Source: Chaenocephalus aceratus (Eukaryota > Chordata > Actinopteri > Perciformes > Channichthyidae). From it: DNA of 64,000 nucleotides. This document shows, piece by piece, positions 1-11,897 of this stretch. The notes beneath the pieces are model-generated. The model worked only from the letters and a program-made list of their open reading frames with translations, made no database searches and was not told where the DNA came from. The position numbers and the translations under genes are program-made. The stretch covers positions 15,983,804 to 16,047,803 of the forward strand of contig CM043790.1 in the NCBI GenBank assembly GCA_023974075.1, written 5' to 3'. Numbering within the stretch: the stretch's first letter is position 1; each line of letters starts with the position of its first letter.

Positions 1-2036
1 CATCAGGCCTTGATGTGTCTTTGAGCCTCGACTAAACTAATGAATAGCTGCCTTGTACACGCTCTGAACTAAATTAGCATTTGACCAAATGAACAAGGTA
101 GGGGTTAGGGTTAGCGAATACTACAAGGTTGTAGTATATTTACTCTTTTCTACTATGTGCTGTTTATAAACAGCTAGGTTTGTAATTGTGTTATTGTTAT
201 TGGGAATATACTGAATGTACTCTTCCAATATCAGAGTAGCACATGATAACAAGGCCCTACGTAGCTGTGTACGTAACAGGATGTATGATTACCTAGAAGA
301 GTGTCAGGACACTGTTTTAGGCATATGATTTGTGACAACGATTAACATGACGATTCAGTCTCTTTCGAGATAGACATATGACTGTCATGTGTATTGTTTA
401 CGCAGGCCTTAGCTGATCTGAACTAAACATTGAATACTGCTTTGAACAGGTATTCCTCCATCTTGTGACTGTAACACCCTCTCTTGTATAGAAGCATGTC
501 AAGGACACTATTCGGGGAACTATTTGTCCCACGCAGCTCTGTATGTGATGACGACTTCCATTCTTGCAAGGATAATAAATACATGTATCCTGATATTGAA
601 GATCAAGCCGGGGATGACGAGTGATATTTTCTTAGCAGTTATTATAGTAAATCTTGCAGATGATGCAGTGCAGTGACTGGCATGTATGTGGAAGCAGTGA
701 GTGTGTTCGTCTTTACCTTTGCTGTTCTCTAAAAGGCGGTGTGGAGCATCTTTGGTCATTGTTGAAACATTTCCATCTATACAGTATGTATCAGCTGATT
801 CAGTGAAAAGCAAACTGTGCATGTTTGAGCAGATGATACACAAAGAAAGGCCCTTCGTGTAGCTTGGTTGGTTTGTTCTGTAGCTTGGCTGGTTTTATAC
901 ATCTTGTAATTGTAGACTTGGATTACTGCCAGCAATCATGTAAAAAGGATTCCTACAAGAGAGGGATTATTACTGCGGCTGGCTGATGTGATGTTCTTTT
1001 ACAAAATGACCACGATGAAAGAGACAGAACAGAGTGGGAGACGGAGGAGGGACAGGCCTGAAGGCACACAAGTTCACGCATCTGAAATAGCACTAACCCA
1101 TGTACCCAGGATGGATATTGGAAAACTCTTATGAGATCATATTATGGAGCTCTCCACTAACCTCAATATGTGTTGAGTTTTGAGAACATCTCTTACCGAG
1201 GCCCAGTGTGTGAACAAATCGCTTATAGCACATTGAAGCTAAGGTGGGTGATGTATTTGAGAAATCTTTGTAGTTACATTCTGTGAAGTACACTCCAAAC
1301 ATCCAAATAACAATCAGACAAAAGAAATGCTCTGGAAGAATCCTACAAGCTGCTAGCTTGACAGCTGCATGTGTATTATATGTTCTACTCTTTATATATA
1401 CAGTCTATAGTTGTACTGTATCACCAGCCATGGGTTTTTTACATTTCAAATGATACTTTTGGGGGACTAGCTTCGGAGGGAGGCCTGGAGAAACAGGCGG
1501 TCGGTTTTGCCAACTCAGTTTCTAGATTTCTTTATAAGCTTCGGCTGCTAGCTGTTTTCATTTGAAAATAGTTGTCAACTTGTTTTCTGATGGATCATTA
1601 TAATATCCAGCTTACTGTGTCTGGCTTCTCCAGTGGAACCTAACTACTGTAAGCTTAGGACGTAAGAAGAAGAATGATAGATTGGGGGGGGGGTTGTTTA
1701 GCTTTCTCAAATGAAACAATGTGTTTAGATTCATTTCAAATTAGAAACATTGAATGACTTGCTTTGTGCATTGCTTTTTTAAGTTCTTGTTTGTATGTTA
1801 CTCATTGTTTAAAACATGTTACTTCAAGACTACAGCAATGACAGCGTTTCTTTATGTATTGAAATTAATCAAGTTTAAAAAATGTTCCTGTGCTCTTTAT
1901 GTAACATCTCAGAGTAAACTTTAAACATATTGAAAACTGAGACTGGATAACAACAAGAATACTGTGAATTAATGCAGATAATAGAGTCTTAAACAAAGCC
2001 TGCAACAACGAACACAAACAGATATATCATCAGAAG
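1..2036. other. Intergenic sequence, no gene seen
   Basis: AT-rich sequence with only short, low-quality open frames. I see no pair of splice sites bounding a convincing coding stretch and no RNA gene. Exons upstream of the plus-strand candidates at 2839 could lie here or further left, but I could not find them. Confidence 0.5.
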
Positions 2037-2356
2037 CCAACCTCCTATCCATCCCCACCCGCACCAATCACCGGACCTGGGGGGACAGAGCCTTCTCCGT
2101 CGCTGCCCCCTCCCTCTGGAACTCACTCCCGCAGCCCATCAGAGACTGCACTGACCTCACCACCTACAAAACACTCACAAAAACTCACCTCTTCAATCTG
2201 GCTTTTAATGTGTGATTGTTTTTGTATTATTTGACTTTAACTTTAACTATATATTTATTTGTTGTTCCTTCCTTTTCTTTTCCCTTCACGATATCTGTAA
2301 AGCGTCTTTGAGCACCTGTAAAAGCGCTAACAAATTAAATCTATTATTATTATTAT
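2037..2356 (+). mobile_element. 3' fragment of an L2-like LINE
   Basis: The plus strand encodes the typical end of a fish non-LTR reverse transcriptase ORF. It contains the motifs AFSVAAPSLWNSLP and KTHLFNLAF and stops with TGA at 2213-2215. The 3' tail contains an AAAGCGTCTTTGAGCACC-like segment and ends in (ATT)n at about 2341-2356. Both tail features are typical of L2-clade elements. Only the 5'-truncated 3' end is present, as expected for a dead insertion. Confidence 0.8.
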
Positions 2357-2838
2357 ATAAATCCTCCAAGTAAGATACAATTATTGAAGTGACTGTTATT
2401 TTGTATATATTGATTGTTGTGTTTTTATTTACATCTTAATGTGTGCGCATGTATAAATGTGTCTTTGACTGTGTATATACATACATATTTGCACACATAT
2501 TTTGATATTTTGTATTCTATATACATATATATTCGGTATCTCTGTCTGTACCATAGGTCTGTGCACACAAACTGGAAGATTGACATTAAAGTTGACTTTG
2601 ACTTGATTTTGTCTTTGCTGCTCCTTCATGACTACTGATTCAAAGTTGATAAAATAGTTAACATCAAAATACTTTATGTCTCGCATCAGATCATAGAAAA
2701 ATATCTTCTACTCGACCAGACCCTGCCCTCACTGATAGAGGAATAGAAAACAAGGCAGCAGCCTAACCTGATAAGTGAATTATTAGGGCATGTGAAAACT
2801 GAGGGACAAAATTGTTGTGTTCACAGCAATTTTTGCAG
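2357..2838. other. Non-coding, possible second LINE tail
   Basis: AT-rich sequence. At about 2575-2605 it reads like another retroposon tail (ACATTAAAGTTGACTTTGA), so the L2 copy may have landed inside or beside an older element. No gene seen. Confidence 0.35.
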
Positions 2839-2954
2839 AAAAGGACATTCATTTTTTGTCTCCATCTGCTTGGAGACAAAACATTAACCACAAGCATGTG
2901 GTTGGCCTGGGTGAAGCCCACATATGTTATTCTTGGTGAATGGATGAGCAAAAG
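2839..2954 (+). CDS. Candidate internal coding exon A of an unrecognised gene
   Basis: The stretch is bounded by a good acceptor (TTTTTGCAG) and a donor (AAAAG then GTGAGC). Read in phase 0 it is open for 38 codons plus two bases and contains the motif MWLAWVKPTYVILGEW. The two leftover bases (AG) join the single leading base of exon B to give Ser, so the phases fit. I do not recognise the protein family. A second frame is open for most of the length, so on its own this exon is weak; the fit with exon B is the main support. It could also be part of an intron-bearing transposon. Confidence 0.35.
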
Positions 2955-3418
2955 GTGAGCTGTATAGATCCCAGTCCAAACAAAGTACACATGCACAGAG
3001 AAACACAACATGAGGACCAATTGAGTTGTTAAACACTGATATTCAGGTTTTCTTTCACAAGAACCAGCCTACCTTAATTTAGGAATACGGTTACCATGGC
3101 AGGCAAACAACACGTTTGAGCCAAGCAGCTGTGAAACTCAGACGTGCGCTCATGTGCACATGCACCCACCACACAGTAGTAATGCACCCAAGCACACATA
3201 CACCCATGTATGTGGAGAAACCTGAGATACCAATTACAGAGCCCTCTAATGATATCATGTCCTATGTTTGCCAGACTGCTCGTTGCTTGAACAAAAAGTA
3301 ATTTAATGGTTGTGTAATTTGGAGAAGAAAGCGTATTTCGGTATTAATGCTAGCTAACTACAACCCCACACATGGTTCTGTTTTCCGCTAAGCCCCTTGC
3401 GTGACTGGCTCTTTTCAG

Positions 3419-3581
3419 TTGGCAGGAGCTGCGTACGCTGAGTGCAGTCGAACAATCTAGATATGGCCGTGTTGACATTTGGTTTATCGGGGAAGCTTTT
3501 AAGATGGGAAAGATTCCATTGTTTTCATCAGTGCAGTTCAATCAGATCAAGGAGCTCCCACAGAAAAAAAATTCATACGGG
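3419..3581 (+). CDS. Candidate internal coding exon B of an unrecognised gene
   Basis: The acceptor is CTCTTTTCAG and the donor is GGG then GTGAGT. After one leading base the exon is open for 54 codons and ends in phase 0. The product looks like real protein, with a balanced mix of charged, aromatic and hydrophobic residues; it includes LSAVEQSRYGRVDIWFIGEA and FSSVQFNQIKELP. It lacks an early ATG, so it must be an internal exon. The intron to exon A is 464 bp. I cannot name the family. Confidence 0.45.
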
Positions 3582-4242
3582 GTGAGTTTATTATTTAAAC
3601 TAAAACCGGTTGCTTCCGGGACGGTCAATGTAGCCTACATCTAACAGAGAAAGTTTAGAGAACAGATTTAAAATCATATAAATAGAATCTAGGTTTCAAC
3701 GCTAATCCAAATCCTAAATTTGAGCTCAACATAACGTGTTGTAGATGGAGAGGTTGCAAACATTTACCGTGAGTTAATTTCGAGGTGAATGGGCTAAAAG
3801 TGAGCATGAGAATGGAGACCTGACTGAGGTCATGTCTGCACTTCATCAAATATTCATGTGACCCTTGTTTTGTTTTCCTGAGGGCCTACTTTTTAAGATA
3901 AGAGAAGAAGGGGAGAGTGAAAAGAGGGGGAGCAGGATATAAGGGGGAGTGGAGTAGTACTATTGAGAAAAAGGAAGAGAGGTTACAGAGGGAGAGTGAG
4001 AGAATCTGAAAAGTGACTTTATGAAACATGTTCAGCGAGTCTTCAGGGATTTATTCGATGTCGGGCTGCTGCATAACAGATTTACGGATTTAATAACTTA
4101 AGTTTATGAAAGCAGAATCACTCAAACCCAACATTCACAACCACTTTATAATATTTTGATGTTGCAATGCTGGTGTGACCTTTTTTCAGAAATGACACAA
4201 AAACACACGCACAGTGTGGGTACACTCCTTCACTTTCTGCAG

Positions 4243-4419
4243 TCCGGATTTCTTGGACAGACAGGAAGGCAAAGACTTGTAACCAGAGAGGCCCAGAGGA
4301 CCGTGTCACTCAGCACCCTCCTCGACTTCTCCTCTCAGAACAAACACTGTCTCCTGGGCAAGTTTCATCTCTGTGTGATATGTGAGCAGAAACACGGGGA
4401 ATCTCCGAGCAGAGTCTAG
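4243..4419 (+). CDS. Candidate terminal exon C of the same unrecognised gene
   Basis: A pyrimidine-rich acceptor (CACTTTCTGCAG) is followed in phase 0, as exon B requires, by 58 codons and a TAG stop at 4417-4419. A tandem AATAAA follows about 235 bp downstream. The residues (for example KHCLLGKFHLCVICEQKHGE) match no family I know. Support is only the splice phase plus the poly(A) signal, so this is weaker than exon B. Confidence 0.25.
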   Translation, partial: SGFLGQTGRQRLVTREAQRTVSLSTLLDFSSQNKHCLLGKFHLCVICEQKHGESPSRV

Positions 4420-4653
4420 CGACATACTGACTGTCAGGTTTTGCTGTGATGTTGTAAAGAAAAAAATGTTGAGCCTGAAGTAGCCAAAAAGAGGCCTGGC
4501 AGAACCGCACCATCTGCTCTGAACAAATATATAAATAATCAGCTGCAGTTCATCGGAGCACTTCGAGATTTGGGTTCAGCACAATATGGCCTCAATGTTG
4601 ATCCCAACACCGTTAGTTAGAAGCTCACAGCACAGTCAGGACATTTTAGTCGT

Positions 4654-4663
4654 AATAAATAAA
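4654..4663 (+). terminator. Poly(A) signal (tandem AATAAA) with GT-rich downstream element
   Basis: AATAAATAAA lies on the plus strand and is followed within about 10-20 bases by GGGGTTGTGTTGTGT. That is the classic arrangement of a vertebrate cleavage site. It fits the end of the candidate gene at 2839-4419. Confidence 0.4.
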
Positions 4664-7328
4664 GCTTACCGAGGGGTTGTGTTGTGTACAACCAACTTTG
4701 GTCAAGAGAGATGTTTCTATTCAGTTCTCAGTAGTTCTTCTCTTTTTAAGTGTCTAAATAATGTTTAATAACTTTTTTTAGATTATTTCCCCCTAAAACC
4801 TTAATAAATAGGTATTTTATTAGCCAATGTGACTGTCTATTGAACCAGAGACATATTGTATCACAAAATGTAAAGAAAAGCTAAACGTTATACTTATTGG
4901 TAAGTTTGTCTGGAAAAACAAACCAACAAAAATCTCTGAGTAACTGGTCCCGGATTAAAATAAGATTGTTGTTCGAGACAATATTCATGCTACGTTTGGA
5001 CACTCGTATGATGCTGAAACTGCAGTGGAAAATTGCCTCAAAAAAAGGGTACACAAAACCACTAACAGATGTGCATTCACCGGCCCCCCCCACCCCCATG
5101 GTACCTTCACATCACAAGCCACCAGTAAGATGACGGTAAAAGGGGACAACTGGAAAAAATTAAGCAAATGACTACAACCATCCTCTGTTATAAATAACTT
5201 GTATCTATATCGAATGGACACCGGTAATTATGTTGAAGAATGCCATAAAAGCTCATTCTTTATTAATCAACCTATATCTATTTAGTTGATTCATCTTCGA
5301 ACTGTCAATCGCATCTGTAAGCTATGGAAAAACATTAACGGCTTTTAAAATAATTGCTCATTTGGTTATGACCTTCTTGTAAAGGCAGATATATGAACAC
5401 TTTGTGTATGCAAAGTTGATCAGGAGAGGACTTATTGCCAACAATGCAATTGCAAGGGTTTTCCTTATTTTTATTTATATAATTTGTATCTGTATATTTG
5501 TGCCATCTTGTGAAGAAGGCATAACGATTTAATACAAAGTTGGTCACATAAAAGAGTTGATTTTAAAATGTCTGCTTGATATCACAAACCAGTCCTTGTC
5601 CAGCAGAGCAGCGTCCACACGGCCAGATCACTCTGGAGAGGTCAGTGGGTAAAGAGACGGGGTCAGCCATGGGCTCTTTTCCAAAATATATTTCTGGTCA
5701 AGCTGCAGGCCTGGAGAGAGCCACTGTTTGACTTTTGATAGCTTCTACCCATTGATCTGCAACTGGCTCCCAGCTCTAATGAATAATGAATGGCCATATT
5801 GTCATCCCACACGGATCACATTTCACATGGCGACTGACTGCACTGGTGATCAGCCAGGACTCTGCTGGGTTCAACTCGCCAGCTACTGCAGTGCAGATGG
5901 AGCCAAATTGCATTGGCGTTTTCACATATAAAGCTTACAATTATAAGCTTTACATTTGTTATGATCTCGGGTTTAAGATCTCGGGTGTAGATGTGGAACT
6001 ATTTCTTTAACTGAAAGTTGAGCAGAGAAGCAGGCAAGTATAAGAAAGAGGGAAATTACTGTATGATGTCGGATCTGGAGGAACAATTATACGGAGGTCG
6101 CCACGCTCTATTTGACCTAGACACTATAAAGATTGCTTTTCAGAGTCTGTGAGAAGAAAGCTGTGTGACTGGTGCTTTCACTGCTGAATATGGATACTCA
6201 GTTATCTGTCATCCAGTGCATGAATTAAAGTGAGACGTAAAGCAATTTACAATATAACTTACTTCTAAGGCATTCTGGGGGAAGACTTTTACAAAAATGT
6301 TGAGGGTTTTATAGGTTCTTATAAGATCCTTAGCTATGATATACTGTATGAGTGATGCAGTTAAATCTAGGTTTTAAGGAGCAATCATGTCCCAAATGAA
6401 ACAGTGTTTCGACACAGCTTAATTAACTTAGATCTGTGTATATGATACTGATTCAACAGTCAGAAAAACAGTGACAAATTCTTGCCAGTGAACCACTTAT
6501 CTTTGCGGAATATCAAATAAAATTCGATTTCATTTTCATTTAATGCGAAATAAGCATGAGAACACATTTGTTTACATTTGATGGATGTGTAAAAAGATGC
6601 AAAAGTGGACGATACAGAGAAAAAGAGTTAAACAATCAACAGTAAGTTGTAGTATTGAGGTCTTTTATGCTAACGGTACTAGGAAATGTTCTGTTCGTAC
6701 TGTATTTAAATATACTGTAGAGATCCATACTCTCGTTTTACACATTAACAGCCTTAATTTGAAACAGGTGAAACTTTACAAACATCGGACTCATATTATA
6801 GTGTTCTATTTTTTTAAGACTGATCCCTTCATGTTCCCAGTAAGCAGCAATAATTTAGAGAGCTTAAAACAGGCTAATTGAGAACAGCGTGCAGCTCTCT
6901 TAAAACTGTACAATCCATGGCTGATAAATGTTCGCTCTTGTGATGCGGTGGTTTGCAGTCGGCCACAGAGAAACTGTCTATGACAAGCTCCTCAAAGTGT
7001 TGCATCTAGCTTAGAGCGATCATCCAAACCACAAAGGAATATAAATAAAACACGCCTCTGCTTTGCCAGAAGATATACTTTCCATAAGAGATGAGGAAAC
7101 TTTGATTTGAAGTACTCCTACGTAAATGCAGATCATTAAGGGCAGCAACATGTGTTTTAACTTTATTCTTTCCCCCATTCTATGAACTGGGTAAGTTGTT
7201 AGGTAAAAAATAAGATCATTTACAAAGTATATGGTATGTGACACCAGGCATTTTTTTCTTATGTTTGAGATATGAAAAATATCTTGTTCAAGCTTTATTA
7301 TACAACCGTCACCACATTTTCCATGTTT
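4664..7328. other. Intergenic sequence, nothing firm
   Basis: AT-rich sequence with scattered short open frames, none bounded by convincing splice sites. No clear transposon ends or RNA genes recognised. Confidence 0.4.
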
Positions 7329-7375
7329 CCATGTTTCGTCTTGACAGTATAACACACTGTCAAGACGAAACATGG
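7329..7375. repeat. Perfect 20-bp inverted repeat with 7-nt loop
   Basis: Arms 7329-7348 and 7356-7375 are exact reverse complements, separated by ATAACAC. G-T wobble pairing would extend the stem by about four more pairs. No flanking target-site duplication was seen. Confidence 0.9.
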
Positions 7376-7462
7376 GAATAATTAAAAAATTAGGTTAATT
7401 TCGTCAGAGCAAAACATGTCTAGGGGTTGTCTGACTTACACGATCTTACAAAGTGGGGTAGG

Positions 7463-7680
7463 TAATAATAATAATAATAATAATGGATTACATTTTTAAT
7501 TAGAGCGCTTTTACAGGTGCTCAAAGCGCTTTACAATTACATATTACACATATTAGACATGTAAATGTCAATACTTTGGACATTACTCACAGGAGAACAT
7601 GCAGGGTAGAGTGTCTTGCCCAAGGACACAACGGCCTGACGCAGTGGCGGCCGAGGCGGATTTCGAAACTGGAGTTCACT
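7463..7680 (-). mobile_element. L2-like / SINE retroposon tail, minus strand
   Basis: It starts with (ATA)n and AGCGCTTTTACAGGTGCTCA, the reverse orientation of the tail seen at 2290-2356. It then continues into GTCTTGCCCAAGGACACAAC, a stretch common in fish L2-derived retroposons. It sits immediately inside the left terminus of the outer MITE. Confidence 0.6.
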
Positions 7681-7987
7681 AACGCCCCTTGATCTGCCAA
7701 AACCGCCCGTAAGTTTGAGAAACCGGCTCGAGATACACTTTTTCCATGGAATGCTCTTAACATCCCGATAGCAATGAATATCTTAAGTGCTTTGACAAAA
7801 ATTCCATAAAAAAACATCATCTGTGGAAGCCGTAGTACTGTAAAAAGCACGACCAATCATCTGAGCCGGCCCGGCTAAAATAACTGGATGGCCTACCTGC
7901 CTGTCAGCCTTCCATCTGTGCACAAACTTATCTCGTGCCCTCATTGGTCATGTGCGCGTTTGTGTGTGTTGGGGGAGGGGCTATGTA

Positions 7988-8813
7988 ATGCTACGTTCAC
8001 ACCGGACGCGATGCGAATATTCGCTTCGCTCTAAACGCTCCTATTGCATCACTCTAGTCTATTGGTGCGTTCACACCGGACGCGATGCGAATATTCGCTC
8101 TAATCGCTAATCGCTCGAGTTTCACCGCGGCTGCCAGCTGTGTTTACTGTTTACTCGCATCATTCAAACAAGACACGCTGGCTCGGGAGCTACAACTACA
8201 ACAAAATGAACATATTTTACCGTGATTAAATTGTAATACACGTTTCTAAATGATGCCGAAGTAACAACATACTGATACCGGTTAGTAAAAACCATGAATT
8301 AATGCTTTGACAAGTCTGCAGACAAGACGGCAGGCGAAAAACCTTTTAAAATGTTTGTTTTCTGAATGGAGAGTGGGTCGACCAGGCTAAGCTAACGTTG
8401 TATATGCTCACTCCACACTCATAACAACGGCCTACAGACATAAATAAACCAGCGACTGTATTCGCCATGACACAGACAGTCTGTGGTTTGTACTTGTTTA
8501 ACTTCTTTACAGTTTCTGAACAGATATGAGGAGCTGTGATCTCTGTGTGCTAACTGCTAACAGCTAATGGCTGATGTTTGATGTTTTCTGGTTGAACGTC
8601 AGTAATGGCAGGCTGAAATCCTCACCGCTGATTGGCTACCGCGAGAACGCGTCACGTCAATTTGATGCTCGAGTTGAAAAAATGGAACTCTCGCGTCCAC
8701 TGCTTCATGCTCGCCGTCGTGGCGAATTCGCGTCTGTCCGCATCTCTGCATTTACTTTACATGTAATCGCGCCGCCCCCAAACATCGCATCACGTCCGGT
8801 GTGAACGTAGCAT
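7988..8813. mobile_element. Harbinger-like MITE, inner insertion
   Basis: The termini ATGCTACGTTCACACCGGAC and GTCCGGTGTGAACGTAGCAT are perfect inverted repeats flanked by TA on both sides. A second copy of the left-end motif (GCGTTCACACCGGACGCGAT) occurs at about 8067, pointing to a tandem or nested duplicate of the left terminus. No transposase frame. Confidence 0.75.
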
Positions 8814-8900
8814 TAGGAAGTGGCAGATTTTTTCCGGCTGTGTATTTTCAAATTCTAGCGATCTCGAGCCAGTTTCTCCAAAATTACCTACCCCACCTTT

Positions 8901-9484
8901 AATGCATTAAACCGCATTAAACTGAAGAAATGTTGGTGATCATTCCATTCAAAAAGTTGTGAATGGAGGGAGAGTTTTAAGATTGACTTATTCCTGGTTT
9001 CCTGCACAAGGCTTTCACGCCAGCATTTACTACATAATCCTATTACAACACGATATCAAGAGATTTTGGCTTCTCTTAAAACGTTTTCTTTTCACTGGGC
9101 AATGTGTCGGGGGAGGGGTGTTGATGGGATCATGTCACTATCTATAAAAGTCAGCCTTGGGAAAACACCCACCAAGTGGATGGATTTAGACCCTTTCTCT
9201 TTCCCTAATTACTGAAAAGGGGTTTAACTCAGTTACAGTCTCTGTTATGTAGGGATAGAGCAAATTAACATGTTGTGAAAATCCAGAATCAAACATGAAT
9301 GTCTCTTCAACTTTCCGAGGTCATGCTGTAGCACTGACTTTATTGAATGAAAATAAAGTCAGTTTATGCGGATGTAAACTTCAAAACATAGACATTGCTT
9401 TTCGGTACACTACTAAAGCAATAGCAAAAACAACGGCTGCATTTTCAGGGCTGTATGGCATTTCTTCTTAGAGAGAGACGTGCT
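8901..9484. other. Intergenic sequence, nothing seen
   Basis: No coding exon, transposon terminus or RNA gene recognised in these bases. Confidence 0.4.
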
Positions 9485-9488
9485 TTAA

Positions 9489-10108
9489 AGGTCCCATGTC
9501 ATGGCCATTTCTACTGATCATAATTCCATTGTTGAGGTTGACTAAAATAAATGTATATTGTGCAATTTTCCAAACTCACATTGCTTTCTCATACAGCATC
9601 TCTGTATAGTATGTGTATTCACTCTCTGTCCTAAACGGCTTGTTGGAGCTCCAGCCCCCCCTCCCTGTGAGCCCAGTGCCCGTCTGCGAGACAGCGAGAC
9701 ACAGCAAAACCCAGCGCGAAACACAGCCGCAGCCTGGCTGGGAGTTTGTGTGTGTGCCCAGGCTGAGTTCTGCTGTGTGTCCCGCTCCTCGCAGCAGCAA
9801 GCCTCGCAACGTCCCGCCGAGTGTGTGTGTGAGGAAGTCCGCGGATTGGTCCAAACGTAACAGCTTCGCGGACGTTACGTCACTATACCCGAAATACGTC
9901 ACTATACTCAAGAAGTAAACAATGGAAAAATAGAAATCCCCAACGAGGCGTTCTGGGGCAGCATAGACAGGTCTTTGCTGTGTTAGAGTTGTACTCGCTA
10001 CAGGGTGTACTTTGAGGGTATGTGACTCTGCAGACCGTTTACATGCAGAAAAAGCTGCATAACACACAAGGGGACGGGTAATAACCGGAAAAGCATGACA
10101 TGGGACCT
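9489..10108. mobile_element. TTAA-flanked MITE (piggyBac-like target site)
   Basis: Perfect 15-bp terminal inverted repeats (AGGTCCCATGTCATG) are each flanked by TTAA (9485-9488 and 10109-10112). TTAA duplication is the signature of piggyBac-type transposition. The interior is non-coding and relatively rich in CpG; open frames inside are chance. Confidence 0.8.
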
Positions 10109-10403
10109 TTAAGTAAAAGAGTTTGAAAGAGTTTAAAGGTTAAGATAGTGATCTCATTACTGGAAGGTCACTGGTAGAGTTGGCCTTGTACAAGGCCACT
10201 ATAAACCCAACTGCTCCAGTGAAGCTCCTCAGTGGCCAACAAACAAGACTATGGTTTTTACTAAGCTTCTCCTAGATGTCAAATATTGCTGAAGATAAGC
10301 ATTCACCCTAAGGAAACCTACCCTAGTTAAATAAAGGTTGAAGGAAGATACATATAGGAAAGTAAAATGTTTAGGTGATGCTCTTGCCGCCCTGCACACT
10401 GGT

Positions 10404-11101
10404 TGTTACGGATGCTGTTTGTCTGTTCATTAAATCTGCCTGAGTGTTTTCAGCTGTGTGTGGGATTATGCAAATGAGCTGTGTGGTTGCCCCAACATCA
10501 TTGGCTGTCATCTCCTGGTCCACTTCCGAGGACACTGATTGGAGCACGCCGGGCCGACGTTCTCCAATCCCTGTGCAAGCCCAGCGCACACCTGCTGGAG
10601 AGGACTACAAAGCTGGGGACAATCATCACTCTGGAGGCTCTGACATGTGGACAGACGCCTCTCGCTACTTGCTCTAATAGACTTCTGTTAACTGTGGTTA
10701 AACTTGTGTGATTAGTAGTGTCTAGAGTAGTTTAGTTAGAGTGTAGAGTAGTTTAGTTAGTGTTTAGAGTAGATTAGGATGTTGTGACTGTTGCCTTTTA
10801 GTTTAGCTGTGTTTTGTCCAGACTCCCTTTGTTAGTTGTACCACTCTTGAAGTGAGGTTTTGTTTCGTTCTCTATTAGTATATTAGTATTTATTTCCCCT
10901 GTATGTCGTTAGACTCCTTTTGAGTCCTCCCTTAGTTTGGTTATCTGTCAACCTGTGCCCTTTTGGCCCTTTTGTTTGTTTCAGGCTGCCTGCCTGCCAT
11001 TTTGTTACACCTGCTTATAATAAAACCACTTATAATTATACAATACCACTCTGGTCGTGTCGCTTCCCTTTGGTTCCCCTAGCCCAATAGGGAACGTAAC
11101 A
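10404..11101 (+). mobile_element. Solo LTR, 698 bp
   Basis: The element begins TGTTACGG and ends CGTAACA, with the canonical TG...CA termini. It is flanked by an exact 5-bp duplication, CTGGT (10399-10403 and 11102-11106). Inside, near the 3' end, is a TATAATAAAACC poly(A)-signal-like segment, which suggests plus orientation. There is no internal gag-pol region, so two LTRs probably recombined to leave one. Confidence 0.8.
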
Positions 11102-11215
11102 CTGGTGTTAAGAAACAACAGATGGCTTTAAACTTCTGATTTAAGATCTTTATAATGCTTGCCTTGGATCCTGGATTCCATTAAAATAATCCACCACAAA
11201 CACACAACTGGTTAA

Positions 11216-11614
11216 AGGGGTCCTATTATGCTAATTCCCGGTTCAGTTGTATTTTGTGACATGTTTACATGCTTTAATGTTCAACATGCTTTATTTTTCC
11301 AATACTGCGCACCTCTTTTCACCCTCTGTCTGAAACCCAGTCAGCTCTGATTGGTTAGCTGGCCGGCTTTTTTGTGATTAATCAACTGTTGTGTCCCGCC
11401 CCTTAGCCTATCACATACAATGTGTTGGAGCGCTAGCCAATAAGTCAATAAGTGTTACATAGTGCTGTCACTATGTTACTGAAGTAAACAAAGGAGTCCA
11501 AGGTCAGGAGTTTGTGGGAGAGAACTTTGGATTTGAGCCTTTGCAGACCATTTACATGCACAACAACACACACCATAGGAAAGAGAAAACCCCAAATAGC
11601 ATAAAAGGCCCACT
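11216..11614. mobile_element. TTAA-flanked MITE
   Basis: The ends AGGGGTCCTATTATGCTA and TAGCATAAAAGGCCCACT form imperfect inverted repeats and are flanked by TTAA (11212-11215 and 11615-11618). It belongs to the same broad group as the elements at 21764 and 44761. Confidence 0.7.
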
Positions 11615-11897
11615 TTAACAATACTTTCTAGTGCAATACATGAAGCTATTTTACTTATATACACCATACACATATTTGGTTGCGCGGTACTATATGTGGC
11701 CCTTGTTGTTCCACAGATGCCATATTCAGTTTTATTCACTAGTTATTTTTCATTTGCATTCATCACCTTACAAGTGAAATTTGAACTGAACTTGGGGAAC
11801 TAGTCAATGCTTCAGAGCTAACTGATTGTTGAATGACACACACAAGGTACACATGAGTGGATCGTGTTGTGTGAGTCAGAAAAAGGTGTTCTCTTAC

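Larger units (their letters stand above)
7450..8900. mobile_element. Outer MITE with AAAGKTGGGGTAGGTAA-type termini, carrying nested insertions
   Basis: The left end AAAGTGGGGTAGGTAA and the right end TTACCTACCCCACCTTT are near-perfect inverted repeats. Subterminal sequence also matches: GAGAAACCGGCTCGAGAT near 7708 is the inverse of ATCTCGAGCCAGTTTCTC near 8860. The interior is expanded by an L2-like tail near the left end and by a second transposon (7988-8813). The core element is non-coding. Confidence 0.75.

Noticed and set aside
1371..1565. 64-codon plus-strand frame
   Set aside because: Low-complexity start, no splice sites, no family resemblance.
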